Assembly (NCBI RefSeq): GCF_006274605.1
Contig: NZ_CP040846.1
Coordinates: 1,495,041 to 1,559,040 of the forward strand
DNA: 64,000 nt
Source of the DNA: Thermococcus indicus
GTDB taxonomy: Archaea > Methanobacteriota_B > Thermococci > Thermococcales > Thermococcaceae
Reading direction: 5' to 3'
Part shown: positions 50,988-60,026 of the stretch, piece by piece
Layout: every line of letters begins with the position of its first letter
Numbering within the stretch: position 1 is the first letter of the stretch
Notes under the pieces: model-generated
What the model was told of the DNA's origin: nothing
What the model saw: the letters and a program-made list of their open reading frames with translations, nothing else
The model's database searches: none
Program-made: the position numbers and the translations under genes

Positions 50988-53852
50988 ATGGTGAAAACAG
51001 AGATTAAGGAAAAGCGGAAGAAAAAAGGGGAAACCACTCCCCTCCCTGGGTACTATCAAAAGTTCAAGAGCTACGGCCTTCCGCTGATAGCACTCCTGCT
51101 CGCATATCTGGGCTTCAAACTGAGAAACATAACCTCGAACTACAAGACCTTCCTTGACCCAGATACGTTCTTTCACTACGAGATGTACAGGCAGGCCATA
51201 ACCGAGTGGATTCCCAAGTATTTCGCCTACGCCGACCCGCCGGCAGGAGTAAAAGCAGGCGGCTACCTCGGTCTCTACACGGTCCAAGCAATATTTTACA
51301 AAATCGTATCCATATTCGGCTACGACCAGCTGGGAGCGTTCAAGCTCTGGCCCCCGTTCGTTGGGGCAATGACCATTATAGCAGTTTATTTCCTTGGAAA
51401 GAAGCTCCACTCCAGCTGGGCCGGCCTCTGGGCAGCCGCGTTTATGATGTTCTCCTACGCCAACTTCAGCAAGACCTACTCCGGCAACAACCGCGGTGAA
51501 GGTCCGTTCATGATGTTCTTCCTCTACGCGGTGCTTTTCCTCCTGATATACCTCGATGAGAAGAAGTGGAACTGGAAAAAGGTAGCGGGAGGGGTCCTCT
51601 TCCTCATAACTAGCGTTCTCTACATGGCGGTCTGGACCGGAAGCCAGTTCGGTGTCGGAATTCTGCTCCTCTTTGCAGGGCTTACAGTGGTGGTCTTTTT
51701 CACCTTCGGAATGATGGACGCCCTTAAAAGGTTCGTGGGGGACTTTTTCCCGCTCTTTGGGCTTTCCCTTGTTATGGGACTGGCGTTCTCGTACACCAGG
51801 CTAGTGGGCATCAGAAGCTTCCTCGTGTTTGCTATTGAGGGCCTTGTAGCCCTGAGCGCTCTTGTCGCAATAATGATCTACGGCGAGCGGATAGGCCTCA
51901 ACTACTCCGACAAGAAGCACCGGTTTGGAACCATCATCGCCATAGCAATCCTTGGGTTCCTGGCTTTCTATGGCTACTTCGGCAGAGACCTGCTCAAGTT
52001 CCTCGGAAGCGCCTCCCAGTCCAACCCCCTCTACCAGACGGTTGCTGAGCTCGCCAGGACGGACTGGAAGACGATAGCAGCTTACTACAGCGTCAAGAGC
52101 AATGACGCCATAATCTTCATACTATCCGTCGCCGGATTCATTACAGTGGCTGCGAGGTTCGTGAGGAAGCTCGTTAAAAACGACCTGACAGGCCACAGGG
52201 AGATATTCATGGTGTCATACTACGCCGGCTCCCTCTACCTGCTCCTGCTCGCGGTTCGCTTCGTGTTCCAGGCTTCGGGAGCCATACTCCTCATGGCAGG
52301 CGTTGCGATAGGCGAGGCGTTCCTCTTCGTGGAGAACATGAAGGAGAGCGCCACGACCAAGGCCCTCTACGCAATCCTGCTGATAATCCTGTTCCTGCCA
52401 CTGCCCATAATCGGGGCCCAGTACACCGGCAACATCGCCAAAAGCACGGCCAAGGGGCAGGGTTCCGTACCCGCGGACTGGATGAACACCCTCAACTGGC
52501 TGAAGGAGAACAGCCACCCGCTCGACAGCGCAACGAGCTGGTGGGACTACGGCTACTGGATTGAGTCAAGCCTCCTCAGCCACAGGCGCTCCGCCACGGA
52601 CGGTGGTCACGCCTACGACAGGCGTTACATAGTCGCGGACTTCTTCTCCCACTACGGCAACGAGAGCGAGCAGGACTTCGAGGCCTGGGAGCTTAACTAC
52701 CTTATAGTCTGGCAGCAGGACATATACAAGTTCAACGCCATAAGCTACCTCGGTGGTGCCATAACCTACGGAGAATACCGGAACGCACCGATGTTTCAGG
52801 TTGTACCAATGCAGTACATTCAGTATGCCAATGAGAGCGGAAAGATAGTGGTGTACATAAACACCGGCCAGGCAGCATATCAGCCCGTCATGACGGTTGA
52901 TCTCTTGGACGGCAGGATAATAAACGGCAGGGGAGACATACCCTACGTCCTCTATCTCTCCGGCAACTACGGCCTCCTGGTGTACCACAAGATAGCTTTC
53001 AGCAACTTCGTCAGGCTCGCCTTCCACATTCCGTACTCCTTCGAGCCGTGGGACGCTCAGAAGCTCTTCGCCAACTTCAAGCCGGTCCACAATGACGGTG
53101 GAGTTTCCACCTACGAGTTCAGGCCGTTCGCGGTTTACAGAATTGACAAGTACGAGAACGGCACCTGGAAGGCCTTCTACAGCACGACTGGAGGAGGAAA
53201 ACTCCCGCTCGGAGAGCAGAAGCTCAGACTCTGGATTTCGGCCTTCGGCAGGGACGTTAAGGACGCGACGCTCATCTTCGAGGCCTACAACGGAACCGAG
53301 CTCATCAAGAGGGAGACCCTCGCCGAGGGCCTCAGCATAAACCACCTCAACGAGAGCCCGGTCGAGGTCAGCCTCTTCGTGCCGAACGCCACGGGCTACC
53401 GCTTCATCCTGGTTCAGGACGGCCCCGTTGGGGTGCTCAACGGCGAGCCCAAGGTGGACGGGAAGGTCGCCAATCCGAGCTACATACTCGACGAAGGGCA
53501 GAGCGGCCAGCTCGAGCTTAAGGCTGCGTTCAGGAAGGACTACAGCGACGTGGAGCTTGCACTCAGGGCGAGCATAGTTTACTACGTCGCCCCCAACGGC
53601 AAGGACATAGAAAAGGACGAATTCTACCTCGAGCCCCACCAGGACATCATAACTTACGTTCCGGTCAAGGAGCTGAGCGTCAAGGCCGGCGACAACGTGA
53701 TAAGGGCGCAGGCATCGATGCCGTCCGATGTTTTCAGTGCGTACATCGAGAAGCTCTACCAGGAGTACGGAGAGGACAAGGTTGTCATAGTCAAGAAGCG
53801 CGTGGAGCCGGTGTTCATAACGAAGAAGGAGTACGTAATCTGGGAGGGCTGA
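50988..53852 (+). CDS. aglB: Oligosaccharyltransferase AglB (STT3)
   Basis: 954 residues. An N-terminal basic tail and about 13 TM helices (1-500) include the first acidic site FLDPDTFFHYEMYR. The hallmark SWWDYGYWIESS (WWDYG) starts the large external domain. C-terminal beta-rich domains extend to VFITKKEYVIW. AglB transfers the lipid-linked glycan to Asn in N-x-S/T outside the cell. ATG 50988 follows GAGGTGAT, and the gene is 10 bases after glmS, so they are probably one operon. Confidence 0.96.
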   Translation: MVKTEIKEKRKKKGETTPLPGYYQKFKSYGLPLIALLLAYLGFKLRNITSNYKTFLDPDTFFHYEMYRQAITEWIPKYFAYADPPAGVKAGGYLGLYTVQAIFYKIVSIFGYDQLGAFKLWPPFVGAMTIIAVYFLGKKLHSSWAGLWAAAFMMFSYANFSKTYSGNNRGEGPFMMFFLYAVLFLLIYLDEKKWNWKKVAGGVLFLITSVLYMAVWTGSQFGVGILLLFAGLTVVVFFTFGMMDALKRFVGDFFPLFGLSLVMGLAFSYTRLVGIRSFLVFAIEGLVALSALVAIMIYGERIGLNYSDKKHRFGTIIAIAILGFLAFYGYFGRDLLKFLGSASQSNPLYQTVAELARTDWKTIAAYYSVKSNDAIIFILSVAGFITVAARFVRKLVKNDLTGHREIFMVSYYAGSLYLLLLAVRFVFQASGAILLMAGVAIGEAFLFVENMKESATTKALYAILLIILFLPLPIIGAQYTGNIAKSTAKGQGSVPADWMNTLNWLKENSHPLDSATSWWDYGYWIESSLLSHRRSATDGGHAYDRRYIVADFFSHYGNESEQDFEAWELNYLIVWQQDIYKFNAISYLGGAITYGEYRNAPMFQVVPMQYIQYANESGKIVVYINTGQAAYQPVMTVDLLDGRIINGRGDIPYVLYLSGNYGLLVYHKIAFSNFVRLAFHIPYSFEPWDAQKLFANFKPVHNDGGVSTYEFRPFAVYRIDKYENGTWKAFYSTTGGGKLPLGEQKLRLWISAFGRDVKDATLIFEAYNGTELIKRETLAEGLSINHLNESPVEVSLFVPNATGYRFILVQDGPVGVLNGEPKVDGKVANPSYILDEGQSGQLELKAAFRKDYSDVELALRASIVYYVAPNGKDIEKDEFYLEPHQDIITYVPVKELSVKAGDNVIRAQASMPSDVFSAYIEKLYQEYGEDKVVIVKKRVEPVFITKKEYVIWEG

Positions 53853-53858
53853 GCCCTC

Positions 53859-54263
53859 CTAATCCCTGACTATTTTTACCCCTCCAAGGTCCTTAAGCCC
53901 GCTCTTCTCCGCGGTCCTCACAACCCCCGGCAGGAACCGAACCTTCGGCCTTAGCACGAGCGCCTCCACCTCCCTGAAGCCCAGCTTCCAGAGGGCAAAG
54001 GCCCTGTGGTGGCCGTCGAGGATATAGTAGCGCCCCCCGTAGGGTATGACCGTTATCGGGGCATCGTACCCGTGTTTTATCTCCTCCAGCACCACGAGAA
54101 GCTTCACCTCACTGAGCTCCGCCTGTGTTGGGACGAGAAGCTCCACAGGTAGGAAAGAATGCTCTATCTCAAAATCGATACCGTAGGCCGCCCTGTATTC
54201 GTTCATTATGTGCTCCGCGCGTTTAAACGCCTCCTCGCGGGTTATGAGCCGTATTCTCCTCAA
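53859..54263 (-). CDS. ParB/sulfiredoxin-fold protein
   Basis: About 134 residues. IEHSFLPVELLVPTQAELSE precedes PITVIPYGGRYYILDGHHRA, where ILDGHHRAFAL is the ParB-like G-H-H-R signature of the sulfiredoxin/ParB nuclease fold. It is short, with no DNA-binding domain. Related small archaeal proteins include a free-serine kinase (SerK) with the same fold, but this protein is too short to assign. I chose TTG 54263, overlapping the upstream stop (TTGA) after GGGGGAGGAAGG; longer forms read into that gene. Confidence 0.72.
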   Translation of the reverse strand: MRRIRLITREEAFKRAEHIMNEYRAAYGIDFEIEHSFLPVELLVPTQAELSEVKLLVVLEEIKHGYDAPITVIPYGGRYYILDGHHRAFALWKLGFREVEALVLRPKVRFLPGVVRTAEKSGLKDLGGVKIVRD

Positions 54264-54930
54264 ACCTTCCTCCCCCTGACCGCCACGAACGCCGCGAGAT
54301 TCTTGCATTTCCTGTGGCACTTCCTGTCCGTTTTCTCAGCCAGCCCCGTGAAGGGCCAGAACGATGGGAAGAATATTACCCCCGCGCTCTCAACTTCCCC
54401 GAATCCCGCCCCCAGGAGGAGCTCCTCAAGCTCGTCGGGAGTGTAAAAGCGAGCATAGCGATAGGCGGTTTCAACGAAGAGGCTCTTAAGCCGTTTGAAG
54501 AGGAACCATGCGCTGCGTCCGTTCATGGTGCCGATGACCGCCTCACCCCCGGCCTCAGGACGCGGTAAATTTCGGAGATGACTTTTTCTGGCTCGTGGAT
54601 GAACTCGAACATCGTGACGCTCAGAACGAGGTCAAAGCTCCCCTCCGGAAACGGCAGGCTGTAGGCGTCTCCCCTGACGCAGTTCAGACCCTTCGAGCGC
54701 GCTACCCTCAGCATTCCCTCGCTGGCGTCGAGGCCGACGACGTCGAAGCCCATTCTTTTGAGTTCCAGGGTGTAGTTCCCGGTCCCGCAGCCGAGGTCGA
54801 GGGCCCTTCCCCTTCCGGTCCGCAGCATGGAGAATATCAGCCATTTCTCCGTTCTGTCCACGTAGCGGCCCGTCTTCGTCCGGTACCACCCATCGTAGCG
54901 TTCGGCTATCCTGTCAAAGTACTCGACCAT
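54260..54930 (-). pseudogene. Class I SAM methyltransferase (UbiE/BioC type) with one-base frameshift
   Basis: Frame 1 (54930 onward) has FDRIAERYDGWYRTKTGRYV, ALDLGCGTGNYTLELKRMGF (SAM motif I), VVGLDASEGML and a post-motif EIYRVLRPG. There the G5 run (about 54545-54552) lacks one G. Adding it gives RPGGEAVIGTMNGRSAWFLF and continues into frame 2 to KNLAAFVAVRGRKV at 54260, about 223 residues in all. The two halves fit one protein without loss, so the break is recent, a sequencing slip, or tolerated by slippage. Operon with the thiamine-binding and MoaD-like genes. Confidence 0.8.
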
Positions 54931-55212
54931 TCAGACGCCCACCTTGCCCTCGATTGTCAGCGGCTTATCAACGCGGTCGTCGATTTTGAGGCTTATCACG
55001 ACGCGCTTTGCCCCAGCTTCCAGAATCGCCCTGTGGCATCTTTTAACCAGTTCGAGGATCTCATCCACCGGACCCTCCACCACCGTCCCCATCGGACAGA
55101 CTTGGTACTTCAGCCCGCTGGAGGCTATAACGTCGATAACCGGACGCAGGTACTCCCCGACGCTGGGACTCTCCGTGCCGAGCGGGAAGAGGCAGAGCTC
55201 CGCGACCGCCAT
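54931..55212 (-). CDS. Thiamine-binding protein, MTH1187/YqgV family
   Basis: 93 residues, a complete MTH1187-family (DUF77) protein: VAELCLFPLGTESPSVGEYL at the start, YQVCPMGTVVEGPVDEILEL in the middle, and KRVVISLKIDDRVDKPLTIE. The small ferredoxin-like fold binds thiamine or HMP in characterised members. TGA and the next ATG abut (TGAATG). Its presence with a thiamine-type ABC binding protein at 1844 hints at salvage, though the two are 53 kb apart. Confidence 0.88.
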   Translation of the reverse strand: MAVAELCLFPLGTESPSVGEYLRPVIDVIASSGLKYQVCPMGTVVEGPVDEILELVKRCHRAILEAGAKRVVISLKIDDRVDKPLTIEGKVGV

Positions 55213-55494
55213 TCAACCACCCCCCGCGGGAGGGAATATGTGAACCACATCTTCCTCGTTCAGCTCGGTATCGAGGCCCTTGAGGTGAAGAACGTTGTGA
55301 CCGTTGACGAGGACCATGCCGTCTATGGGCTTATCCGGGCCGACGCGGGGCGTTCCAAGGAGCTGCCTCTTTATCTCCGGAGTATAATGCTCGGCGAGGT
55401 AATCTATGAGCTCGTGGACGGTCCTCACCCCGTGAACCTCAATCTCCTTTTTCCCAATTATCTCCCTGAAGGTTGCGTAAAACTTCACCCGCAT
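55213..55494 (-). CDS. MoaD/ubiquitin-like small modifier (SAMP-like)
   Basis: 93 residues, beta-grasp fold: MRVKFYATFREIIGKKEIEV, then VHELIDYLAEHYTPEIKRQL, ILVNG-like MVLVNGHNV, and the C-terminus EEDVVHIFPPAGGG. The free Gly-Gly end is that of MoaD or archaeal SAMP proteins, which carry sulfur as thiocarboxylate or are joined to proteins. ATG 55494 follows GGTG; GTG-type 55503 is less likely. First gene of the operon down to 53859. Confidence 0.88.
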   Translation of the reverse strand: MRVKFYATFREIIGKKEIEVHGVRTVHELIDYLAEHYTPEIKRQLLGTPRVGPDKPIDGMVLVNGHNVLHLKGLDTELNEEDVVHIFPPAGGG

Positions 55495-55555
55495 TAGGTT
55501 CACCGAAAGGATTCCGATGGAAACCCTTAAAGTGATTTCGCCGTAGAATCATCAA

Positions 55556-56308
55556 ATGACAGCGCTAACCGTTGAACCCCCCGAGTACTATCCCGTGGTC
55601 GAGAAGCTCTTCGCGGGCCCTATACAGGACGCCCTCGAAACCCTAGGTGTGGAGCTCGTTGGCATGAAAGTCGGTGTGAAGCCGGTTGGGAGGGTTATAA
55701 AGCTGGCATTCCTCTTCGAAATCCGCAGGCCCGAGACGTTTCTTCCCGGCGAGCTGGACTCGATAATATCGGGCCTCCTTGAGAAGCTGGCCGAGGACGC
55801 CACCCGCACGTTTGGGAGGCTGTACGACGCCAGGTTTCAGGTGGCGGGATTCAGAACCATAGAGGCGGCCAGAAAGCCGCGGAAGGAAGAAGAAATCAGC
55901 CTCGTGGTGAACTGTCCCGATGATATCCGGAGAACGATAGAACGGCTGGGGAAGGGACTTGTAATCTACCTGAAGGACAAGCGGGTTGAATTTTCCACCA
56001 TCACGTTAACAATGCCAGTGGATGGAAGGCCCAAACTGACGATCACCTTGCTCGTTCCGGAGAAAAAGTCACCGCATGATAAGGAGGCCCTAGCAAAAGA
56101 ACTTGAACGCAAGTCAACCTCATACCTCAGGACCCTCAACGCTGGATACATATCCGTAGAGGCCAAGGTTCTGGACCCGGGCGACAAAAAGATAGGAGTA
56201 ATCATGAAAAAGCTCGACGAGATAGAAAAGGAAGCGGAGGAACTCTCAAGGATGGACGACATAAGGGAGCTTATGAGCGTCCTTGGAAAAGGGACTCCCG
56301 AGAACTGA
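55556..56308 (+). CDS. Hypothetical protein, Thermococcales-type
   Basis: 250 residues, soluble, two similar alpha/beta halves: PEYYPVVEKLFAGPIQDALE…GRVIKLAFLFEI and later ISLVVNCPDDIRRTIERLGK…LTITLLVPEKKSPHDKEALA, ending with a charged helix (MKKLDEIEKEAEELSRMDD). No family recognised. A CCCTTAAAG box about 30 bases upstream implies a leaderless transcript. The 3' end overlaps the convergent adk gene by 38 bases. Confidence 0.75.
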   Translation: MTALTVEPPEYYPVVEKLFAGPIQDALETLGVELVGMKVGVKPVGRVIKLAFLFEIRRPETFLPGELDSIISGLLEKLAEDATRTFGRLYDARFQVAGFRTIEAARKPRKEEEISLVVNCPDDIRRTIERLGKGLVIYLKDKRVEFSTITLTMPVDGRPKLTITLLVPEKKSPHDKEALAKELERKSTSYLRTLNAGYISVEAKVLDPGDKKIGVIMKKLDEIEKEAEELSRMDDIRELMSVLGKGTPEN

Positions 56309-56945
56309 TGTAATCCAGTAGAGGACGTATCCTCTTCCACACCTCTTCCACTCCCCCGTTCCCGTCCACTCTGACGTATATTCCCTTCCCCCTGTAGAAC
56401 TTTATTATCGGTTCCATGTTTTTTGCGTATATGCTGTATCTGCGCTCGACGATCTCAGGCATGTCGTCCTTTCTTTGAACAAGCCGTCCCCCGCAAAGGT
56501 CACATATACCTTCCCGCTTTGGTGGATTGAACCTAACGTGATAGACGGCACCGCAGCTGGAGCATATCCTCCTGCCCGAGATCCTCTCGATGCTTGTTTT
56601 CAGGTCTACGAATATCTCCATCGCAAGGTCCAGCTTGATTCCATGATCATAGAGGTAGTTCTCGAGGGTTATCACCTGTTCGGGAGTTCGTGGGTATCCA
56701 TCGAGGATAAAGTTGTGTCTCTGCCTGCGGAGCTTTGATATTATCAGGGTGTTCACTATCGTGTCGGGTATCAGCTCACCCCTCGACAGGTAGTTGTCCA
56801 TCTCAACGCCAAGGGCGGTTCTCTTTTCGATCTCCGAGCGGATTATGTCCCCCGAGGAGATATACGTCAGACCGTAGCGCTCGACTATCCTTTTGGCATG
56901 GGTGCTCTTTCCACTCCCAGGAGGACCAAAGAGGAGTATGTTCAC
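56271..56945 (-). CDS. adk: Adenylate kinase
   Basis: 224 residues. NILLFGPPGSGKSTHAKRIV is the P-loop; SSGDIIRSEIEKRTALG and FILDGYPRTPEQV bind AMP. The LID holds a structural zinc site CSSCGAVYHV…CDLCGG, as in many thermophilic enzymes. I chose GTG 56945, five bases after GGTGGT, over 56954. It interconverts ATP, AMP and ADP. Many Thermococcales also have an archaeal-type Adk. Confidence 0.93.
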   Translation of the reverse strand: MNILLFGPPGSGKSTHAKRIVERYGLTYISSGDIIRSEIEKRTALGVEMDNYLSRGELIPDTIVNTLIISKLRRQRHNFILDGYPRTPEQVITLENYLYDHGIKLDLAMEIFVDLKTSIERISGRRICSSCGAVYHVRFNPPKREGICDLCGGRLVQRKDDMPEIVERRYSIYAKNMEPIIKFYRGKGIYVRVDGNGGVEEVWKRIRPLLDYISSRESLFQGRS

Positions 56946-57054
56946 GGACACCACCAGTGATTTTCTCTGTACTTCTTCATTGAAATATTTTTTGAACCTC
57001 CACCCGATAAATTTAAATCCCCGATAGTGTCTCCATACTAATGAGCTGAGTACT

Positions 57055-57564
57055 ATGATAATCTGGAGGTTCCTGGGCCCGAGCTATCACATAAGGGTCC
57101 TCAAACTCGACAAGTTCAAACCGGAGGAGATAGTTGATGGGTTCCGCCGGAAAGGAGCATACGTCTTGGAATTTCAAAGGGACATTGATATCGAGCTCGC
57201 CATAGAGTCGTTCATAGCCTCGAGCTACGGGGACTACGTTTACGTGCTGAAGTTCCCGAAGGGCCGGCTGTTCTTGGCGAGGCACACCAAACGGCTCCAT
57301 GAAAAGAAATGGCCAAGCTCAGGGCGCTACATCGCCCGCGATGAGAACGGGCTTAAGCGCCTCCTTCTGAGGGAGGTCTCCAGGAAATCCATGGTCGTCA
57401 TGGAGGTGCCCCGCATCATAATCTGGGGCACCGTGTGGTGGCTCGTCTGGAGCTACTTCAAGGAATATCCGCTCGGAACGTTCCTGCTGTTCTTCCTCGG
57501 TTTCCTCCTCGACGACCTCTCGAAGGCCCTGGAGTACTTCGTCCTCGGCTACTGCAGGGATTGA
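57055..57564 (+). CDS. Hypothetical protein with C-terminal hydrophobic region
   Basis: 169 residues. The first 115 are soluble: [60 protein letters not shown]. Then come aromatic hydrophobic segments [15 protein letters not shown] and [20 protein letters not shown], probably two membrane helices. No family recognised. TAAATTTAAATCC upstream (about 57007-57019) is the promoter. The 3' end overlaps the convergent moaC by 16 bases. Confidence 0.72.
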   Translation: MIIWRFLGPSYHIRVLKLDKFKPEEIVDGFRRKGAYVLEFQRDIDIELAIESFIASSYGDYVYVLKFPKGRLFLARHTKRLHEKKWPSSGRYIARDENGLKRLLLREVSRKSMVVMEVPRIIIWGTVWWLVWSYFKEYPLGTFLLFFLGFLLDDLSKALEYFVLGYCRD

Positions 57565-58028
57565 TTCGTTCCTTTCACCTTCTCGACCACGTGAATGCCC
57601 TCGATCCTCGTGAACGGATACTGGCCGTTCTCATCCTTCTCGACGGCTTTTACCATGTCCCAAATCGTCAGCAGGGCGGCGGTAACGCCGGTTAGGGCTT
57701 CCATCTCAACCCCCGTCTTGTAGGTGGCGCGAACCTCGCAGGTGGCCTCTATGTAGTCATCACCGAACTCGAAGGAGATATCAACCCCAGTGAGCGGTAT
57801 CGGGTGGCAGAGCGGAATCAGCTCGGGCGTTTTCTTAACGGCCAGGATTCCCGCTATCTGGGCGGTGGCTATGACGTTCCCCTTCTGCGTCTTCCCGGAT
57901 TTTATCAGCTCGATGGTCTCGGGCTTCAGTTTTATCCTGCCCCTGGCGGTGGCCTTCCTGAAAACTTCCGTCTTATGGCCGACCTCCACCATCTTAACGC
58001 CCTTTTCATCAACATGGGTCAACTCCAT
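57549..58028 (-). CDS. moaC: Cyclic pyranopterin monophosphate synthase MoaC
   Basis: 159 residues. [40 protein letters not shown] (the LCHPI active site), [20 protein letters not shown] and [17 protein letters not shown] are the classic MoaC blocks. It catalyses the second half of the GTP to cPMP step in molybdopterin (here tungstopterin) synthesis, important because Thermococcales need tungsten enzymes. ATG 58028 follows GGTGAGACC. Confidence 0.96.
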   Translation of the reverse strand: MELTHVDEKGVKMVEVGHKTEVFRKATARGRIKLKPETIELIKSGKTQKGNVIATAQIAGILAVKKTPELIPLCHPIPLTGVDISFEFGDDYIEATCEVRATYKTGVEMEALTGVTAALLTIWDMVKAVEKDENGQYPFTRIEGIHVVEKVKGTNQSLQ

Positions 58029-58082
58029 GGTCTCACCACTCCCCCTCTGTTCGGGGAGGATATAAAAGTATGTGGAGCATGG

Positions 58083-58256
58083 CTAAGTTTTGTTGTTGAA
58101 GTATGCGAATAACAGCCCGGATATCCTTGAGAATAAAACCCACCATAACCCAGGGAAGCGCATCCCAATGGAGATTTTTGGGATCTTCTCCCCAGTCAAC
58201 CGGTAGCCTGCGAGGACTATCAACGCCAAGGTAGCCATTTCTAAGATTACCACCAT
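58083..58256 (-). CDS. Small membrane protein, possibly a remnant
   Basis: 57 residues on the minus strand: MVVILEMATLALIVLAGYRL, then GMRFPGLWWVLFSRISGLLF and a polar end. Two hydrophobic segments joined by a short basic loop (TGEKIPK). The frame is closed upstream by a stop. It has membrane character but no good ribosome site, and the adjacent DNA holds further membrane-like fragments in broken frames. It may be the end of a decayed transporter. Confidence 0.4.
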   Translation of the reverse strand: MVVILEMATLALIVLAGYRLTGEKIPKISIGMRFPGLWWVLFSRISGLLFAYFNNKT

Positions 58257-58811
58257 CGAAAACCTGCACAGGAGGGTATATACCCCTAACTACTTTCAGC
58301 TGCTTCTTCTCATTGAGACACCTTCGGAGTCCTCGAAAATGATATTGGTGAAGCTAACCCCCGGTGACAGATCAGCGTGGCCCGAGTGCGGCTGCCATTG
58401 CCCCGGCAGGTTGTGCTCCTCAACATTTCGGGGCTCTTAATTATGTGCACTCAAACAAAATCCACAGGAAACCGACCAAAGCTCCAATACTGAGTTTCGC
58501 GAGCTCCGTACCAAGCTCCTATTCACTCATCCCGGCTTTCGACAATTCAGGTTAAGATTAAAAATGCCAGAGAAGCTATGACCTCAGTTATACCTGCAAT
58601 TTTTAATACCACTGGTTTCTTGGGTCCACCGACATCCTCTCCCTAAACGCAAGGTATCTAAAAGAAAAATGGTGCCAGTAAAAGTTGGTCCCCCAGTAGA
58701 CATTAGTATTGCATTGATTTTTCCAAACATTTTTCTCTCACTGCCATTAACACTAAATTAGTGTCTGGTCATTATAACAAATCCTATTCCGAGCCTTCTT
58801 CCACATTCCAA
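58257..58811. other. Degraded region with membrane-protein fragments
   Basis: No intact gene. On the minus strand I see short hydrophobic frames: LGTELAKLSIGALVGFLWIL (about 58430-58510); VVLKIAGITEVIASLAFLIL, ending at 58547; and, from ATG 58730, MFGKINAILMSTGGPTFTGT, which reaches the previous piece only by a frameshift. They look like broken small membrane genes. AT content rises here compared with the moaC side. Confidence 0.35.
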
Positions 58812-59341
58812 TCACGCTAAGCTTTCGGCGATTTTAAGTGTTATCGTGCTCTCAATTAGAGCAGCGATGAAAATCAAGACTACTGAAATCGCCACAAGCT
58901 TGAAGAACTCTTTAGCGTCTTCTTCGCCAATAATCTCTTCCTTCTTGCCCAAAGCAAACCTTAACAGTTCGCAAGGAATTTTAAAACCAGCAGCACCAGC
59001 AATAATTAAGGCTGGAATCTCAAAAATGCCATGAGGGAGGATTAGGAGTAGGTTTTTATTAAACCTATCTGCTCTATAGTAGTTTTAACGGCTGAACCTA
59101 AAATCATGCCGTTAAATGCTAAATCCAGCAAAGTTATCCCTCCAAAGGTTAAAGCGCCTGACCAGAGTAAAAGTGCAACTTTAATGTTGTGTTTGAAGAA
59201 GAACAAAAAGCCCGGATTAGAATTATCAAAAGGATCAAAGCCAAAATAAGCGGAATAATCATTGTGAGAAGCTGAAAATAAACCAGAAATAATTCCAAAA
59301 ATAAAGAAAAGCATGGATGCATAAATCAATCTTCTAATCAT
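58812..59341 (-). pseudogene. SpoIIM/DUF95 membrane protein with one-base frameshift
   Basis: Frame 1 starts MIRRLIYASMLFFIFGIISG, continues FNGMILGSAVKTTIEQIGLI and stops at 59042. One added base near 59045 leads into LILPHGIFEIPALIIAGAAG, FKIPCELLRFALG, then LVAISVVLIFIAALIESTIT and a stop at 58812. Joined, this is a full SpoIIM (DUF95) protein of about 176 residues with the LPHGIFEIPA signature. DUF95 proteins are needed for maturation or export of circular bacteriocins in bacteria. AT-rich; neighbours are small hydrophobic genes and an ABC exporter. Confidence 0.75.
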
Positions 59342-59360
59342 TTTATCACACCATTCTGCA

Positions 59361-59573
59361 TTATGTGTTTGTCTCTTTGCCTTTGTAATGTTTTAATATG
59401 ACTGCTCCCCCAACGGAATGAAAAGCTAGTACTGGTAGGAGCACCATTAATGCTACCTTCGTCATGTCTTCAGTGGTGTAGCCCTTGATCCTCGTTAAAT
59501 ATAGAAAAATCGTTATTGCCATAATCAAACTAGCCCCGTAGAGTGTCAGGAATGCTTTCTTCTCATCCTTCAT
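59361..59573 (-). CDS. Small two-TM protein, candidate immunity protein
   Basis: 70 residues: basic N-terminus MKDEKKAFL, TM1 YGASLIMAITIFLYLT, a charged loop RIKGYTTEDMTK, TM2 VALMVLLPVLAFHSVGGAVI and a basic tail. GGTGAAG lies before the ATG. It sits between the small Gly/Ala-rich peptide gene and the SpoIIM gene. Small basic membrane proteins in this position act as immunity proteins in circular bacteriocin loci; here that is inference. Confidence 0.6.
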   Translation of the reverse strand: MKDEKKAFLTLYGASLIMAITIFLYLTRIKGYTTEDMTKVALMVLLPVLAFHSVGGAVILKHYKGKETNT

Positions 59574-59614
59574 TGACCTTCACCTCAAAGACTAAAAAAG
59601 TTAAAAAGTTGAAG

Positions 59615-59860
59615 TCACAACCCAATCCCTACAGCTGCTACAATGCCTACTCCGGTTGCCCCAAGCAATGCAAGACCAGCAAGACTACTCTTAGAAATAG
59701 CAGCGGCTATTATGGCCCCAGAAGCTCCTGTAGCTGCAGTTCCCATGGCTTCTGAGTGTGTGATTTTCCATACTATAAAGCTTTCATGCTCAGCAGCTCC
59801 TCCAACTACCATCCCAATTGCCATCAACACCAATCCTATAACTAAAGCCTTCCTCCACAT
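59615..59860 (-). CDS. Small Gly/Ala-rich hydrophobic peptide, candidate circular bacteriocin-like precursor
   Basis: 81 residues. ATG 59860 follows GGAGGTG six bases upstream. A leader-like hydrophobic start (MWRKALVIGLVLMAIGMVVG) is followed by AAEHESFIVWKITHSEAMGT, then ATGASGAIIAAAISKSSLAG and LALLGATGVGIVAAVGIGL to the end. The low-charge, Gly/Ala/Ile-rich, helix-forming body of about 60 residues ending in a hydrophobic residue is the usual look of circular bacteriocins. The cleavage site is not obvious. A simple two-TM membrane protein is the alternative. Confidence 0.55.
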   Translation of the reverse strand: MWRKALVIGLVLMAIGMVVGGAAEHESFIVWKITHSEAMGTAATGASGAIIAAAISKSSLAGLALLGATGVGIVAAVGIGL

Positions 59861-59894
59861 TTGAGACACCTCCAATTTTCCATCCGCAGATACC

Positions 59895-59915
59895 ATATAT
59901 ACTATTTAAAGTTTC
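59895..59915 (-). promoter_or_regulatory. Promoter of the small-peptide operon
   Basis: Minus strand GGAAACTTTAAATAGTATATATGG: the TATA box CTTTAAATA is at 59903-59911, about 45 bases before ATG 59860. A plus-strand TATA-like ATTTTAAAC at about 59991-59999 serves the divergent ABC genes, leaving about 80 bases of very AT-rich DNA between. Confidence 0.5.
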
Positions 59916-60026
59916 CTCCATAATTATTGTCGCTGTGTTTTTTTTTCTTATAATTTTGTTTGAACAAGTGACAATATACAAAAGGTAACTATTTTAAACA
60001 AATTAATCGCCATTCAAGAACCGGTG

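Noticed and set aside
52566-53639. 357-codon open frame antisense to aglB
   Set aside because: Shadow of the aglB external domain; no independent evidence.
58033-58269. 78-codon minus-strand frame downstream of moaC
   Set aside because: Its translation is not protein-like; another frame in the same place (58083-58256) gives a membrane-like peptide and is preferred.
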